Below are positions 38,698 to 47,588 of a stretch of 64,000 nt of DNA, one piece after another. The position numbers and the translations under genes are program-made. Positions within the stretch are counted from its first letter, which is position 1, and each line of letters opens with the position of its first letter. The notes under the pieces are model-generated. The model worked only from the letters and a program-made list of their open reading frames with translations, had not been told where the DNA came from and made no database searches. Origin of the DNA: an uncultured bacterium (GTDB lineage Bacteria; Cyanobacteriota; Vampirovibrionia; Gastranaerophilales; Gastranaerophilaceae); NCBI GenBank assembly GCA_949297715.1, contig CASFTJ010000004.1, forward strand, positions 27,280-91,279, read 5' to 3'.

Positions 38698-39450
38698 TTG
38701 AGAAAGAATGTATTTGACACATATCTTGAAAAAGTAATGAATTTTCCGCTTTGGGTTAAGCAGGTTATCTATGTAAAGCTTAAAGAAAATATGCGGGAAC
38801 TTAATTGTGCGGAATTTTTGGATAAATCTTCCGATAAAATGTTTTCTTTGTATGTGCCGGTGTTAACTTTTTTAGGTCGTGAAGAACTTTTGAAAAAGAA
38901 AAGCGGATTGGATGCAAATATTTATACGTTCTTAAAGTTGAGCAGTGCTGATTACAGTATTTTGGATATTTCGTTGAGTATGTTTTTAACAATGGAAGAA
39001 ACCGCAAAATATTTCGTATTTTGTGTAGACCAAAATTACATTGAATGTCCTCAGGTAGACGAAATTTATGCGATGGCGGGGTTTATATCAGGAAAATTTA
39101 AAACGGGAGAATATTTTCAGCGGAATAAAACCTTATCAATGCGTCAGGTTCAGGAAGGGCTTGATGAGCAAAAAAAAGTTGATTCTATCGGCGGCAAGCA
39201 TTTAAAATATCTTGAAATTCTTGACACAATGGGATTGGTGAAAGAAAACGAACACAAAACAATATTTACTTTAAAGGAAGAAGCTAAAAAAAGATTTGTA
39301 ATAGATTACAATCTTGTTCCCGATTCGGGAAGAGGTTTTAACAGTGAGGAAGAAAAAGAGTCAGCCGAAATTGAAGCTTTGAAAGAAGAGAACAGAAAAT
39401 TAAAAGAAAAATTAACACAGTTATTAAGATTGGTGAAGAAAGATGTTTAA
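38698..39450 (+). CDS. Orphan helical protein with C-terminal coiled coil
   Basis: I do not recognise this 250-residue protein. It is soluble and helical, with a possible winged-helix-like segment near 75-110 (SILDISLSMFLTMEETAKYF), and ends in a coiled coil (EIEALKEENRKLKEKL). The start is TTG at 38698, with AAGGAGAAAG eight bases upstream. It overlaps the start of the asparaginase gene by eight bases, so the two are co-expressed. Confidence 0.65.
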   Translation: MRKNVFDTYLEKVMNFPLWVKQVIYVKLKENMRELNCAEFLDKSSDKMFSLYVPVLTFLGREELLKKKSGLDANIYTFLKLSSADYSILDISLSMFLTMEETAKYFVFCVDQNYIECPQVDEIYAMAGFISGKFKTGEYFQRNKTLSMRQVQEGLDEQKKVDSIGGKHLKYLEILDTMGLVKENEHKTIFTLKEEAKKRFVIDYNLVPDSGRGFNSEEEKESAEIEALKEENRKLKEKLTQLLRLVKKDV

Positions 39451-40390
39451 CCCCAGACCTGAAATTTTAGTGAAGTATCTAAGAGGAACACTTGTAGAAG
39501 AAGAACATTGCGGGTTTAGAATGCTTGCAAATAAAGAAAAAGTGATTGAATATAACGGTGAAACCGGTCATTACCCTTTTTATTTAAGATCTTGTGCAAA
39601 ACCTTTACAGGCAAGCCTTTTGATAGATTATGGCATGGACATAAAGTATAATATGACCGAAGAAGAAATCGCAATTTGCTGTGCTTCACACGCAGGAGAA
39701 GACGTTCATTTGAAGGCTGAAAAATCTTTGTTAAATAAAATCGGGTTAGATGAAAGTTATCTGAAATGCGGTATTCATAAACCTCTTTCAAAAACAAAAC
39801 AGAAAGAAATGATATTAAGCGGAGAAGAAGCAACTGTTCTTCATAACAATTGTGCCGGAAAACATATTATGATGCTGGGGCTTTGCCTTATGAACGGATG
39901 GAATTTGACGGATTATGACAGTGAAGATCATCCTTTGCAGATTAAAATTAAAGAAAAAATAACTGAGCTTTGTGAACTAAAACACAGATTTCCGATAACA
40001 AAAGACGGCTGCGGGGTTCCGATAATGTCTATGCCTTTAGAAGATATGTTAAGAGGCTATTTGAATTTGTTTACAAATCCTCGTTATGACAAGATTACTA
40101 AAGCATTTCTGGAGCATCCTTATTTGATAGGCGGAGAAGACCGATTAGATACAAAAATTATTGAAAATTCCAAAGGGTTGGTTGCAAAAGTTGGAGCAGG
40201 CGGGCTTTGTGTTGTTGTGAATATTGAGCAAGAGGAGGCATTTGTCGTTAAAATAAGCGATTGCGATATGAAGGCTCGTGAGGCTGTGGTTGTGAAAACT
40301 CTAAAAAATCTTCATTGGGCAGAGGTTCCGTTTGATACTATTCTAAGAACAATTCACGGCGATATTGTAGGTGAAATAGTTTCTGTATAA
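39443..40390 (+). CDS. L-asparaginase II family (rhizobial-type) protein
   Basis: Asparaginase II proteins of this family hydrolyse asparagine to aspartate and ammonia and are unrelated to the classical bacterial asparaginases. The 315-residue product has PFYLRSCAKPLQASLL near 45, ICCASHAGEDVHLKAE near 75 and the HNNCAGKHIMMLGLCL block near 134, all diagnostic of the family. GCGVPIMSMPLEDM follows. The gene starts within the 3' end of the orphan gene upstream. Confidence 0.88.
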   Translation: MFNPRPEILVKYLRGTLVEEEHCGFRMLANKEKVIEYNGETGHYPFYLRSCAKPLQASLLIDYGMDIKYNMTEEEIAICCASHAGEDVHLKAEKSLLNKIGLDESYLKCGIHKPLSKTKQKEMILSGEEATVLHNNCAGKHIMMLGLCLMNGWNLTDYDSEDHPLQIKIKEKITELCELKHRFPITKDGCGVPIMSMPLEDMLRGYLNLFTNPRYDKITKAFLEHPYLIGGEDRLDTKIIENSKGLVAKVGAGGLCVVVNIEQEEAFVVKISDCDMKAREAVVVKTLKNLHWAEVPFDTILRTIHGDIVGEIVSV

Positions 40391-40413
40391 GTAATTTAGG
40401 CAAATTAGTGTTT

Positions 40414-40435
40414 TTTGTAAAAAATGTTTTACAAA
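40414..40435. repeat. AT-rich inverted repeat
   Basis: TTTGTAAAA (40414-40422) and TTTTACAAA (40427-40435) form a 9-bp perfect inverted repeat with a four-base centre, between the asparaginase and lysozyme genes. It lacks the GC-rich stem of a terminator and could be a weak terminator or a regulator site. Confidence 0.35.
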
Positions 40436-40510
40436 TTAGCGGTATTGTCTAAAGTTTTTTTTAATAATGCCGTTTTTTATTGTATGGAAATTTAAAAAGG
40501 TTAGTAAAGT

Positions 40511-42556
40511 ATGTCAAACATTATACCGACGAGTCAGCTTTTAATATCAGGGCTTTTTATGGATTTGTTTACACAGAAAAGCCCCGAAGAAGAAAAAACA
40601 GAAAAATCAAAAACACCTGCTAAAAGTAATAATAAGTCTTTGAAATCTAAAGATACCAAGGTTGCAGGTTCGAAAGAAAAAAATATTGAAAAGAATAATA
40701 TTAATGAGTCGGAAGGTTTTCATTTGATTGGCAAAGGTGAAACCTTATATAAGATTGCAAATGATTATGGGGTAAGTGTTTCGGAACTTATCGAAGCGAA
40801 TAAACAGTTAAAAACTGACAAAAACGGTAATAAAATAATTCACGAAGGTGATTTGCTGAAACTTCCGGAGAATATTATTGCGGAAACAGTTTTGCCTCAG
40901 AAACTGCCTGAGAGTGAGGTTTGGGGTAAATGGACAATTGAAAAAGGTAAAGGAGCTTTTTCAATTATGTCAAAATTTAATTTGTATGAGGAGGAGCTTA
41001 AAAAACTTAATCCTGAAATAAATTTTGAAGCTCTGCAAGTCGGAACAAAAATTAAGGTTCCAGGGTATAAGGTCAAATCAGGTGATACACTGGACAAAAT
41101 TGCAAAAGAGCATGATATTACCGTTAAAATGTTAAAAGAATTAAATCCCGGGTTAAAAAGCATAAAAAACGGAATTATAATAAATGTTCCGAAAAAAGCA
41201 GAGGGAAATCTCGAACTGGGGGATTTATCTGTAGAAAAAGAGGAATATGTATCAGATACAACGGAAAATTATACGGTTAAAACAGGTGATACTTTGTATA
41301 TGATTGCGAAAGAAAAAAAAGTTCCTATCTGGGCTTTAATGCTTGTTAATGATATAAAAGATCCCAAAAAATTAAATAAAGATCAGGTTTTGGAAATTCC
41401 GTCAGAGGAAGACATTACGGAACTTAATCAAGTCAGAAAAACATCTCAAAAAACAGGAAATAAGAGTGTTAAAATAACAAAAGATGACAATTTATCAACT
41501 ATAGCTTCAAAATATGGAGTTCCTGTCTGGGCGCTTGTCGAAAAAAACAAAATTGAAAATCCGAATAAAATTTCAGAAGGTCAAATTCTTGAGATTCCGA
41601 CAACTGATGAAATAAAGGCACTTCGTCTAACTAATGCTAAAAATAAGAGTTTGCCGAAAGTTAAAAAGTCAACTCAAAAAATTATAAAAGAACAAGAAAG
41701 TTCCGAAATACATAATCAAGGTGTCATATCGTCATCAATGGGAGTTGTTACGCACCATGTAAAACCTAAAGATTCATTAACTACAATAGCAAAAGAATAT
41801 GGAGTGGATGTTAAGGATCTTGTTGCCTATAATAATCTGCAGGATAAATCTTTAACGCTTCCTCTGTCAAAGCAAAAGATAACAAATATAAAAATTGTCG
41901 GTACACCTAAAGCTGTTATGCAAGCAACCGGAGTTAGCCGAGAATTTATAGACAATTTAATTTTGTTGGAGAAAAAAAGCCGAACGTTATATGATGACGG
42001 ATGCGGATTTTTGACAATCGGAATAGGGCATAATACAAAAGCTCATAAAGATTCTCAAAAGTATAAAGGCAGAACAATTTCCGATACGGAAATGTATAGT
42101 CTTCTTGCAAGAGATATTATTGAAGCACAAAATATTGTTAAAAAACATTTAAAAGAAGATTTTAATAAACTTTCTCAAAAACAAAAAGAGGCGCTTTATT
42201 CTTTAATATTTAATACCGGCGGACTAAATTCAAGTCCGAAACTTATAAAAGCAATAAAAGACGGGAATTATGCACTGGCAGCACAGCAATTTGATCAGGT
42301 TTCAGGAACCGTGAACGGGAAAAAACAGGTTATGCCTGGGCTTATAAAAAGAAGATTTTCTGAAGTTTCCGCATTTGTTGAGGGCTCTAATCTTTCATCA
42401 AAAGAGCTTCAGCAGGTAATGGCAAGAATCCAAAATATATATAATCAAGGTTATACAAGTATAGAAAATAAAAATAACCGTGTTGATTATAATGCTTATG
42501 CAAAAAAATTCTTGGGGGATTATATTGACCGTGGACTTATAAAGATTAAGGCCTAG
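40511..42556 (+). CDS. Six-LysM protein with GH24 (T4-type) lysozyme domain
   Basis: The 681-residue protein has about six LysM-like peptidoglycan-binding units (residues about 75-480), clearest in KGETLYKIANDYGVSVSELI and KTGDTLYMIAKEKKVPIWAL. A C-terminal GH24 muramidase domain follows. The T4 lysozyme catalytic triad spacing is exact: E487, D496, T502, followed by IGIGHN. There is no signal peptide or membrane segment, so export would need another route or release by lysis. No phage genes surround it, so a host wall-modifying role is more likely than a prophage lysin. Confidence 0.88.
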   Translation: MSNIIPTSQLLISGLFMDLFTQKSPEEEKTEKSKTPAKSNNKSLKSKDTKVAGSKEKNIEKNNINESEGFHLIGKGETLYKIANDYGVSVSELIEANKQLKTDKNGNKIIHEGDLLKLPENIIAETVLPQKLPESEVWGKWTIEKGKGAFSIMSKFNLYEEELKKLNPEINFEALQVGTKIKVPGYKVKSGDTLDKIAKEHDITVKMLKELNPGLKSIKNGIIINVPKKAEGNLELGDLSVEKEEYVSDTTENYTVKTGDTLYMIAKEKKVPIWALMLVNDIKDPKKLNKDQVLEIPSEEDITELNQVRKTSQKTGNKSVKITKDDNLSTIASKYGVPVWALVEKNKIENPNKISEGQILEIPTTDEIKALRLTNAKNKSLPKVKKSTQKIIKEQESSEIHNQGVISSSMGVVTHHVKPKDSLTTIAKEYGVDVKDLVAYNNLQDKSLTLPLSKQKITNIKIVGTPKAVMQATGVSREFIDNLILLEKKSRTLYDDGCGFLTIGIGHNTKAHKDSQKYKGRTISDTEMYSLLARDIIEAQNIVKKHLKEDFNKLSQKQKEALYSLIFNTGGLNSSPKLIKAIKDGNYALAAQQFDQVSGTVNGKKQVMPGLIKRRFSEVSAFVEGSNLSSKELQQVMARIQNIYNQGYTSIENKNNRVDYNAYAKKFLGDYIDRGLIKIKA

Positions 42557-42574
42557 AGAGTTGCTGATGAATTT

Positions 42575-43231
42575 TTATTCTTTATAGATAAGAGTGTAAG
42601 TTCCGTCTGTATTTGTGTGCACTTCCAAGGTCAAAGGATTACCGTCATAGCTTTTTGGCGGCGGGTTGTATCGTTTGAGGGAGGAAAGCATTTTTTTTGC
42701 TTCGTTTATTAAAGGTTTATTTGCTGTGTTCTGGTATAATTTTTTCTTTTTTAGATTCCCGTGTTTGTCGAGTGTAAACTGAATATCGCAGGAGCCGGAA
42801 CCTTCAATTGTGTTTGTATCAAATTGGGCAAGTAAAGCATTTCTTAGTCCGTTTTTATAGACATTAATGTCTGCATTATAATCTGGCTGTACTCCGTAGG
42901 CAGGAGTATCATCCCAGAAACTGTCTATATTTGGAATATCTTTAACAACTGTTTTTTGATTTGTAATGGGTGCTTCTTCTCTTTTTTTAGGTTCTTCTCC
43001 AAAAAACAATAAAAAACATAATGAAAATGTACAACACAAAACAAATATTCCGACAGACAACAACCTAGCCGGTAAAATCGGGTGCGGTGTAAATGGCAAT
43101 TCTTCTTTTGGCGGCGTTACTGTTGATGTCACTTGCGGCGGATCTGCAACTTCTTCAAATATGTTGTTGCCGCAGTCACAGTATTCTACTTTTTCTTTAA
43201 AAGTCTTTTTGCAATATTTACAAACAAACAT
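42575..43231 (-). CDS. Zinc-ribbon, membrane, TonB-like protein
   Basis: The 218-residue product begins with a zinc-ribbon-like VCKYCKKTFKEKVEYCDC, followed by a Pro-rich link, one membrane helix (about 57-77), and a C-terminal TonB/TolA-like domain (about 125-215). That domain contains CDIQFTLDKHGNLKKKKLYQ and LKRYNPPPKSYDG. A cytoplasmic zinc ribbon tied to a periplasmic TonB-like domain is unusual. It is the last gene of the five-gene cluster that starts with the VWA protein. Confidence 0.72.
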   Translation of the reverse strand: MFVCKYCKKTFKEKVEYCDCGNNIFEEVADPPQVTSTVTPPKEELPFTPHPILPARLLSVGIFVLCCTFSLCFLLFFGEEPKKREEAPITNQKTVVKDIPNIDSFWDDTPAYGVQPDYNADINVYKNGLRNALLAQFDTNTIEGSGSCDIQFTLDKHGNLKKKKLYQNTANKPLINEAKKMLSSLKRYNPPPKSYDGNPLTLEVHTNTDGTYTLIYKE

Positions 43232-43252
43232 AACTGTATTTATTATAACATA

Positions 43253-43396
43253 TTATTTTTTAATTTTCACATTTATTATTTCAAGAAGAAACGATTTATG
43301 CAGCTGCGGCTTCATTCCCGCAATAACAAATGTTGATGCAAATATTGCCGCAATAAATACTATTATAGCAATAATTAAAAAGGTTTTTCTGTTCAT
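43253..43396 (-). CDS. Small membrane protein of 47 residues
   Basis: This short ORF begins at the last base of the preceding gene's stop codon (TAATG overlap at 43396) and ends 21 bases before the next gene of the cluster. The peptide has MNRKTFLIIAIIVFIAAIF as a single membrane helix, then a basic tail (KPQLHKSFLLEIINVKIKK). The exact one-base coupling and the gap it fills argue that it is real. No homologue is known to me. Confidence 0.6.
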   Translation of the reverse strand: MNRKTFLIIAIIVFIAAIFASTFVIAGMKPQLHKSFLLEIINVKIKK

Positions 43397-44298
43397 TATA
43401 GTCTAATCCTTTCATAATCCGAATAATCTTCCGGTGTCGAATATTGTGTTGTATAATCCAGCAAAAATCCGCCTTTAAATTTCACCCCTGTTCGTTTTGT
43501 GTTTGGGGGAAATTTTAATATAGGATTTCCTTCCAGTTTTCTTAAAATCCTTACCATATCTGCTCGTGCGTCACGTGAGTATTCCTTGTTTGAACATGAA
43601 TATCTTAAATTTGTTATATGCCCTGTGTTTGATACATCAAAAGAAAATAATACCAGTGTTCCAACAGGTGCTTCAATTCCTGATTCATCCATTATTCTGT
43701 TTTGTAAATTACTCCGCCAGACATTCCAGGCTACTATTTCCTCTTTTGATCCCTTAAAACGCCTGCTGCCTATTTCATCTTTTGCACTTAATTCATTATC
43801 GGTTTGCGGAATGTCATTTTGTGATAGTTCAAGATCTTTTTGATTTATATTCTCCTGATTTTCAAATCCGATTTCCTGTTCTAAGTATTTTTCATTGTTG
43901 CCAAATCCAAATTCGCTTTCGCTGTAAATATCGTTTTCTCTTGAAAAATCTATATCTAAATCTTTTGAATTGTTATTAAGGTTATCTTCAAGTGATATTG
44001 CTGTTTCTCTGTTTCCTGTACCTTCGGTTAAATCTAGTGAAATTCTTTTATCATCATCTTCAGGTTTTATATGAATTGAAGTATCAGTTTTTTGTACAAC
44101 CGTTTTATTAGCCCGATAAAACTTTATGCTTACCATAAAATCCGAAACTTTTTTTTGTTTTGGATGCATAAGCTGTTCTTTGATTTTGAAGTTTACGTTT
44201 TCAATAGCAACAGGCTTGTGCATTGCCGGTTGTATAATCAGCACAAGCATTGTCAAAAATATATAAAGAAATATTATAAATCCCTTTAAACGCTTCAT
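43396..44298 (-). CDS. TonB-like membrane-anchored protein
   Basis: The 300-residue product has one membrane helix (about 7-26), a 150-residue acidic, Asn/Glu/Asp-rich and probably disordered middle, and a C-terminal domain (about 190-290). That domain, VAWNVWRSNLQNRIMDES and LVLFSFDVSNTGHITNLRYS followed by FPPNTKRTGV, resembles the TonB/TolA C-terminal fold. The acidic rather than Pro/Lys-rich spacer sets it apart from classical TonB. It sits nine bases after the FHA gene and is coupled to the 47-residue membrane protein. Confidence 0.7.
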   Translation of the reverse strand: MKRLKGFIIFLYIFLTMLVLIIQPAMHKPVAIENVNFKIKEQLMHPKQKKVSDFMVSIKFYRANKTVVQKTDTSIHIKPEDDDKRISLDLTEGTGNRETAISLEDNLNNNSKDLDIDFSRENDIYSESEFGFGNNEKYLEQEIGFENQENINQKDLELSQNDIPQTDNELSAKDEIGSRRFKGSKEEIVAWNVWRSNLQNRIMDESGIEAPVGTLVLFSFDVSNTGHITNLRYSCSNKEYSRDARADMVRILRKLEGNPILKFPPNTKRTGVKFKGGFLLDYTTQYSTPEDYSDYERIRL

Positions 44299-44307
44299 TT
44301 TTCATTT

Positions 44308-45918
44308 CTAATCTTTGTCACGTCTTGCGATTACTTCGTCGCATGTGTACATATCAAACATAGTATTAGATAACATAAAGGTTTCCGCTATTAATATCGC
44401 TGTCGGAACAAGTGCTGCAAGGAAGCTTGTTACAAGCCCCATTAAATCACCGCCTATTTCTGTTGCAAAGTAAGAAACATTCATTGTGAATTCTATGAAG
44501 ATAATCGCACATCCGATGTATAGAAGACGTAATTTTTCTGTTTCCAATTTTCTTGTGCCCTCTAAACCGAAAATATTAACACCATGCTGTCTATAGTCGC
44601 TGTAACCGTCTTGTTTAATTACCTGTGAAGCTTGAATTTTCTTAGCTGTTGTAAAAGCGCCGGCAAAAGCAAAAAATGCAAATATAATCATAAATGACGC
44701 TAAAACCAAAAATACAGGTGAAAATCTTAACCCTGATATTCTTATCCAGCCTGCGGCTTCCGGAAAACACATTGCAAGAGTGTTTGAAACTCCATATGCC
44801 AAAAACGGAGCCGTTAAAATACCAAGAATAACTTCGCCTGATGCTTTAAGTTGTAAATTAAAAATTCTTTCTTTTATATTGTTAATTTTGGTTGTGGAAA
44901 AGCTGTTTATAAATCTTTCTATCCACTGTCTGTAAGATTTTAAAACTGATTCAAAATCTTCTCTGTATTCGTATTTGTTCAACGTCATCGCCCATTCTCC
45001 GGACGTATGCTTGAAGTATCCGCAACCCAGTGATAGTGCTGTCAAAAGTCCTGAGAAGAACAATGAAACAAATATTGCAAAGGTCACAAAATCATTCAAA
45101 TTCATATAATATACAAGGTTGACAACATAAATTCCAAGCATAAACAATAAAGACAATACAACCATAAATCCTTGCGCAAATCTTGCAGTTCCTGAAACAT
45201 TTTTGTTATCAGCACTTTGAAGAAATAAGTACACCCCTTGTTTCAGCATTATTGCGGCTCCGAAGACCAAAATCGAATATGCAACCCAAACTTTTATATT
45301 TGTCGGCATATGAAGATAATTTGAGGATTCTTTTATTGACAAACCCATCAGATAATTTGCAAGCCCAAATGCACATAGAATTGAACTTATTGCCATTGCA
45401 ACGTGAAGGAAAATATTTGTTCTTGTATTTGAACCTATTTTATTTTTTAAATCATTTATTTGGAATGCAACTTGCTTGATTATTGAAACTCTGGCTGCTT
45501 CAATATCGGCTTTTTGTTTTTCAAGTTTTGCTCGCATTAAAGCATTTGCATCATTGCCGTAAAGTGTTCTCATGTCTTCTTCGGACAATTCTTCTCGTTC
45601 TATTGCCGTTATTGTTTTTTTAGCAGGTGTATTCTCAATTATTTTAATATTTATAAATTCGGGACTGTCTGCAAACATAATTTTGCAAATATTTCCGATT
45701 TCTACTTTTTTTATCGGCTTGCCTTTAAATAAAACCCTTTCGTTATGAAACGTATTCATCAAAACGCATTTGTTTTCATCTTTGTCATACTGCAAAGTTA
45801 AAAGTACATCAAAATCCAAATCAAGATGAAAATCACAATTCGGATTTGTACCTATATTAATTACATCTTTTTCATCAAATACTTTTTCCAGCTTTGAAGA
45901 TGAAACAACTATTGTCAT
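44308..45918 (-). CDS. FHA-like domain fused to an eight-helix membrane protein
   Basis: Residues 1-95 of this 536-residue protein fit a degenerate FHA fold (VINIGTNPNCDFHLDLDFDV, then a strand-rich stretch to FINIKIIENT). FHA domains bind phosphothreonine; the usual GR and SxxH motifs are missing or changed. A coiled linker leads to about eight membrane helices (165-510) with a soluble loop near 300-360. I know no family with this layout. It is the second gene of the VWA-led cluster. Confidence 0.68.
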   Translation of the reverse strand: MTIVVSSSKLEKVFDEKDVINIGTNPNCDFHLDLDFDVLLTLQYDKDENKCVLMNTFHNERVLFKGKPIKKVEIGNICKIMFADSPEFINIKIIENTPAKKTITAIEREELSEEDMRTLYGNDANALMRAKLEKQKADIEAARVSIIKQVAFQINDLKNKIGSNTRTNIFLHVAMAISSILCAFGLANYLMGLSIKESSNYLHMPTNIKVWVAYSILVFGAAIMLKQGVYLFLQSADNKNVSGTARFAQGFMVVLSLLFMLGIYVVNLVYYMNLNDFVTFAIFVSLFFSGLLTALSLGCGYFKHTSGEWAMTLNKYEYREDFESVLKSYRQWIERFINSFSTTKINNIKERIFNLQLKASGEVILGILTAPFLAYGVSNTLAMCFPEAAGWIRISGLRFSPVFLVLASFMIIFAFFAFAGAFTTAKKIQASQVIKQDGYSDYRQHGVNIFGLEGTRKLETEKLRLLYIGCAIIFIEFTMNVSYFATEIGGDLMGLVTSFLAALVPTAILIAETFMLSNTMFDMYTCDEVIARRDKD

Positions 45919-45956
45919 AAAATTCCCCTTATTTTAATTTATCAGTTTCTTAAATT

Positions 45957-46628
45957 TTATCTGCCAAGTGCGTGTACAAATTGTCTTATGGCTTTGTCAA
46001 TATTCTGTTCCGGAGAAACGATAAGTTTTTTCTCTCCGAGAACGGGTGTAAGTTTTTCTTTTACCTGATCAAGTTTTTCAGGATGTGCGTACAAAAACAT
46101 CATTGCAAGTTCAGGCATGTATTGTTTTGCATTTTCTACATTTTTGGGCAGCAAATCCCAATTAATTTGTTTTTCTATTGCACCTTCATTTTCTAAATCT
46201 CCAAGAACTACAATTGCAGGGATATAACCTTCTTTTTGCATTGTCAATGCATGGTTAAATCCTTTTTTAAGCGCCAATCCGTATGCTGTTCCGTAATCCT
46301 TGCTGTCGTAAGCCGTAAATGCATCCAATGCTTTTGTTATTCCGGAGCCGTTAAACGGTGTTCCTTCATAGATTAAATAAGCATCTTCAGAAACCCTTAA
46401 AATCTTAACCTGATCTTCAGGATCCATAAGGTTGCATATTTGTCTTAATGTTTTTTTCTGATCTGCAAGTGCTTTTTGATTTGATGCAGATGAGTCTACA
46501 AGAAAAATTACAGCTGCAGGTCTGAATTCGTCTATTTTTACATTTGACATAGCAGACCATAATAGTTTTCCAATGACTGAGATTGCAACTATTAATATTC
46601 CTAATATTATAAATCTTCTGTTTTTCAT
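45957..46628 (-). CDS. Membrane-anchored VWA-domain protein
   Basis: The 223-residue product has one N-terminal membrane helix (about 6-26) and a von Willebrand A domain with the MIDAS start D45-S-S-A-S49, a Thr/Ser-rich second loop near GTAYGLAL, and PAIVVLGDLEN. VWA domains bind metal and protein ligands in multi-protein complexes. The ATG at 46628 (GAGAGA upstream) is preferred to an upstream start that adds eleven charged residues. It heads the VWA-FHA-TonB-like cluster, and its topology suggests a periplasmic role. Confidence 0.82.
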   Translation of the reverse strand: MKNRRFIILGILIVAISVIGKLLWSAMSNVKIDEFRPAAVIFLVDSSASNQKALADQKKTLRQICNLMDPEDQVKILRVSEDAYLIYEGTPFNGSGITKALDAFTAYDSKDYGTAYGLALKKGFNHALTMQKEGYIPAIVVLGDLENEGAIEKQINWDLLPKNVENAKQYMPELAMMFLYAHPEKLDQVKEKLTPVLGEKKLIVSPEQNIDKAIRQFVHALGR

Positions 46629-46770
46629 ATCTCTCTCGTGCTTTTTAATTCTTATTATCAATATAATATCATACGATACCCTTTAAATCAATCTTTTAGT
46701 GTAATTTTAACATTATGCCAAAATTCTTTCCTTATGCTAAAATCATGGAACAAAGGAGAGTTAAATTATT

Positions 46771-47379
46771 ATGGAAAAAATTATAGAGATTATTTCAGTA
46801 ATTTTAGGAGCATATTTAATCGGTTCTATTCCGACAGGGTATATAATCGTAAAACTTGCGACAGGACAGGATATCAGAACAATCGGTTCCGGCTCTACTG
46901 GGGCTACTAATGTCAAAAGAGTTATGGGCAAAAAATGGTTCTTTATAACTCTTCTTCTGGATGCTTTTAAGGGGGCATTACCTGTTGTGCTCGCATATTT
47001 TTTATGCAGCAATTTTACTGATATCGGTTTGCTGCCTGTTTTGGCGGCGGTGGCTGTAATTCTCGGGCACAGCAAATCTGTTTTCCTTAAATTTACCGGC
47101 GGAAAATCCGTTGCATCTGGAGTTGGCACAATCTTGGCTCTTAACATCTGGGTTGGGCTTATTATTGCCGCAATCTGGGGGGTAATTACTTATACTTCAA
47201 AGTATGTATCTTTAGGTTCTATAATTGCTCTTGCGATTTCTCCTGTTTTGATGTATTTATTTAGGCAGCCGGTGGCTTATATTGTTTATTGCGCTGTCGG
47301 GGCTTTATACATAATTTGGCTGCACAGATCCAATATACAAAGGCTTATTAAAGGTGAAGAAAACAAAGTGAGAGAATAA
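46771..47379 (+). CDS. plsY: Glycerol-3-phosphate acyltransferase PlsY
   Basis: PlsY transfers the acyl group from acyl phosphate to glycerol 3-phosphate, the first step of phospholipid synthesis. The 202-residue multi-pass membrane protein has motif 1 as GSGSTGATNVKRVMGK, motif 2 with DAFKGALPV and the GHSKSVFLKFTGGKSVA block. The family norm for motif 1 is GSGNxGATN; the S-T version resembles cyanobacterial PlsY. A good AAGGAGAG site precedes the ATG. Confidence 0.95.
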   Translation: MEKIIEIISVILGAYLIGSIPTGYIIVKLATGQDIRTIGSGSTGATNVKRVMGKKWFFITLLLDAFKGALPVVLAYFLCSNFTDIGLLPVLAAVAVILGHSKSVFLKFTGGKSVASGVGTILALNIWVGLIIAAIWGVITYTSKYVSLGSIIALAISPVLMYLFRQPVAYIVYCAVGALYIIWLHRSNIQRLIKGEENKVRE

Positions 47380-47381
47380 TT

Positions 47382-47588
47382 ATGGATTTAATGACAGGGT
47401 TAATAATTTTCGGGATTGTGCTTGCAATTTCTTTGATAGTCAGAATTTTCTTTGCTGTGACAAAAATTCTTGTTACAATTTTGATTATTGTTGCAATTAT
47501 TATCGGAATTTTTATCTGGCAGAAAGACAATATTAAAAATCTTCAGGAACGATTTACTTTTTCTGCAGTTCAGGTTCTTTTGGTTTAA
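47382..47588 (+). CDS. Small membrane protein after plsY
   Basis: The 68-residue peptide is almost wholly hydrophobic (IIFGIVLAISLIVRIFFAV and ILIIVAIIIGIFIW), giving two helices, and starts two bases after plsY. Its 3' end overlaps the converging orphan gene by 35 bases, which lowers confidence in its last residues. No family recognised. Confidence 0.55.
   Translation: MDLMTGLIIFGIVLAISLIVRIFFAVTKILVTILIIVAIIIGIFIWQKDNIKNLQERFTFSAVQVLLV

Noticed and set aside
40511..42556. Prophage remnant suggested by the GH24 lysozyme
   Set aside because: No holin, integrase, capsid or tail gene is near, and the LysM array is not typical of a phage lysin here.
42966..43406. Plus-strand ORF opposite the TonB-like and small membrane genes
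   Set aside because: The minus strand has coupled genes with sensible starts; this ORF crosses three of them and has no Shine-Dalgarno.
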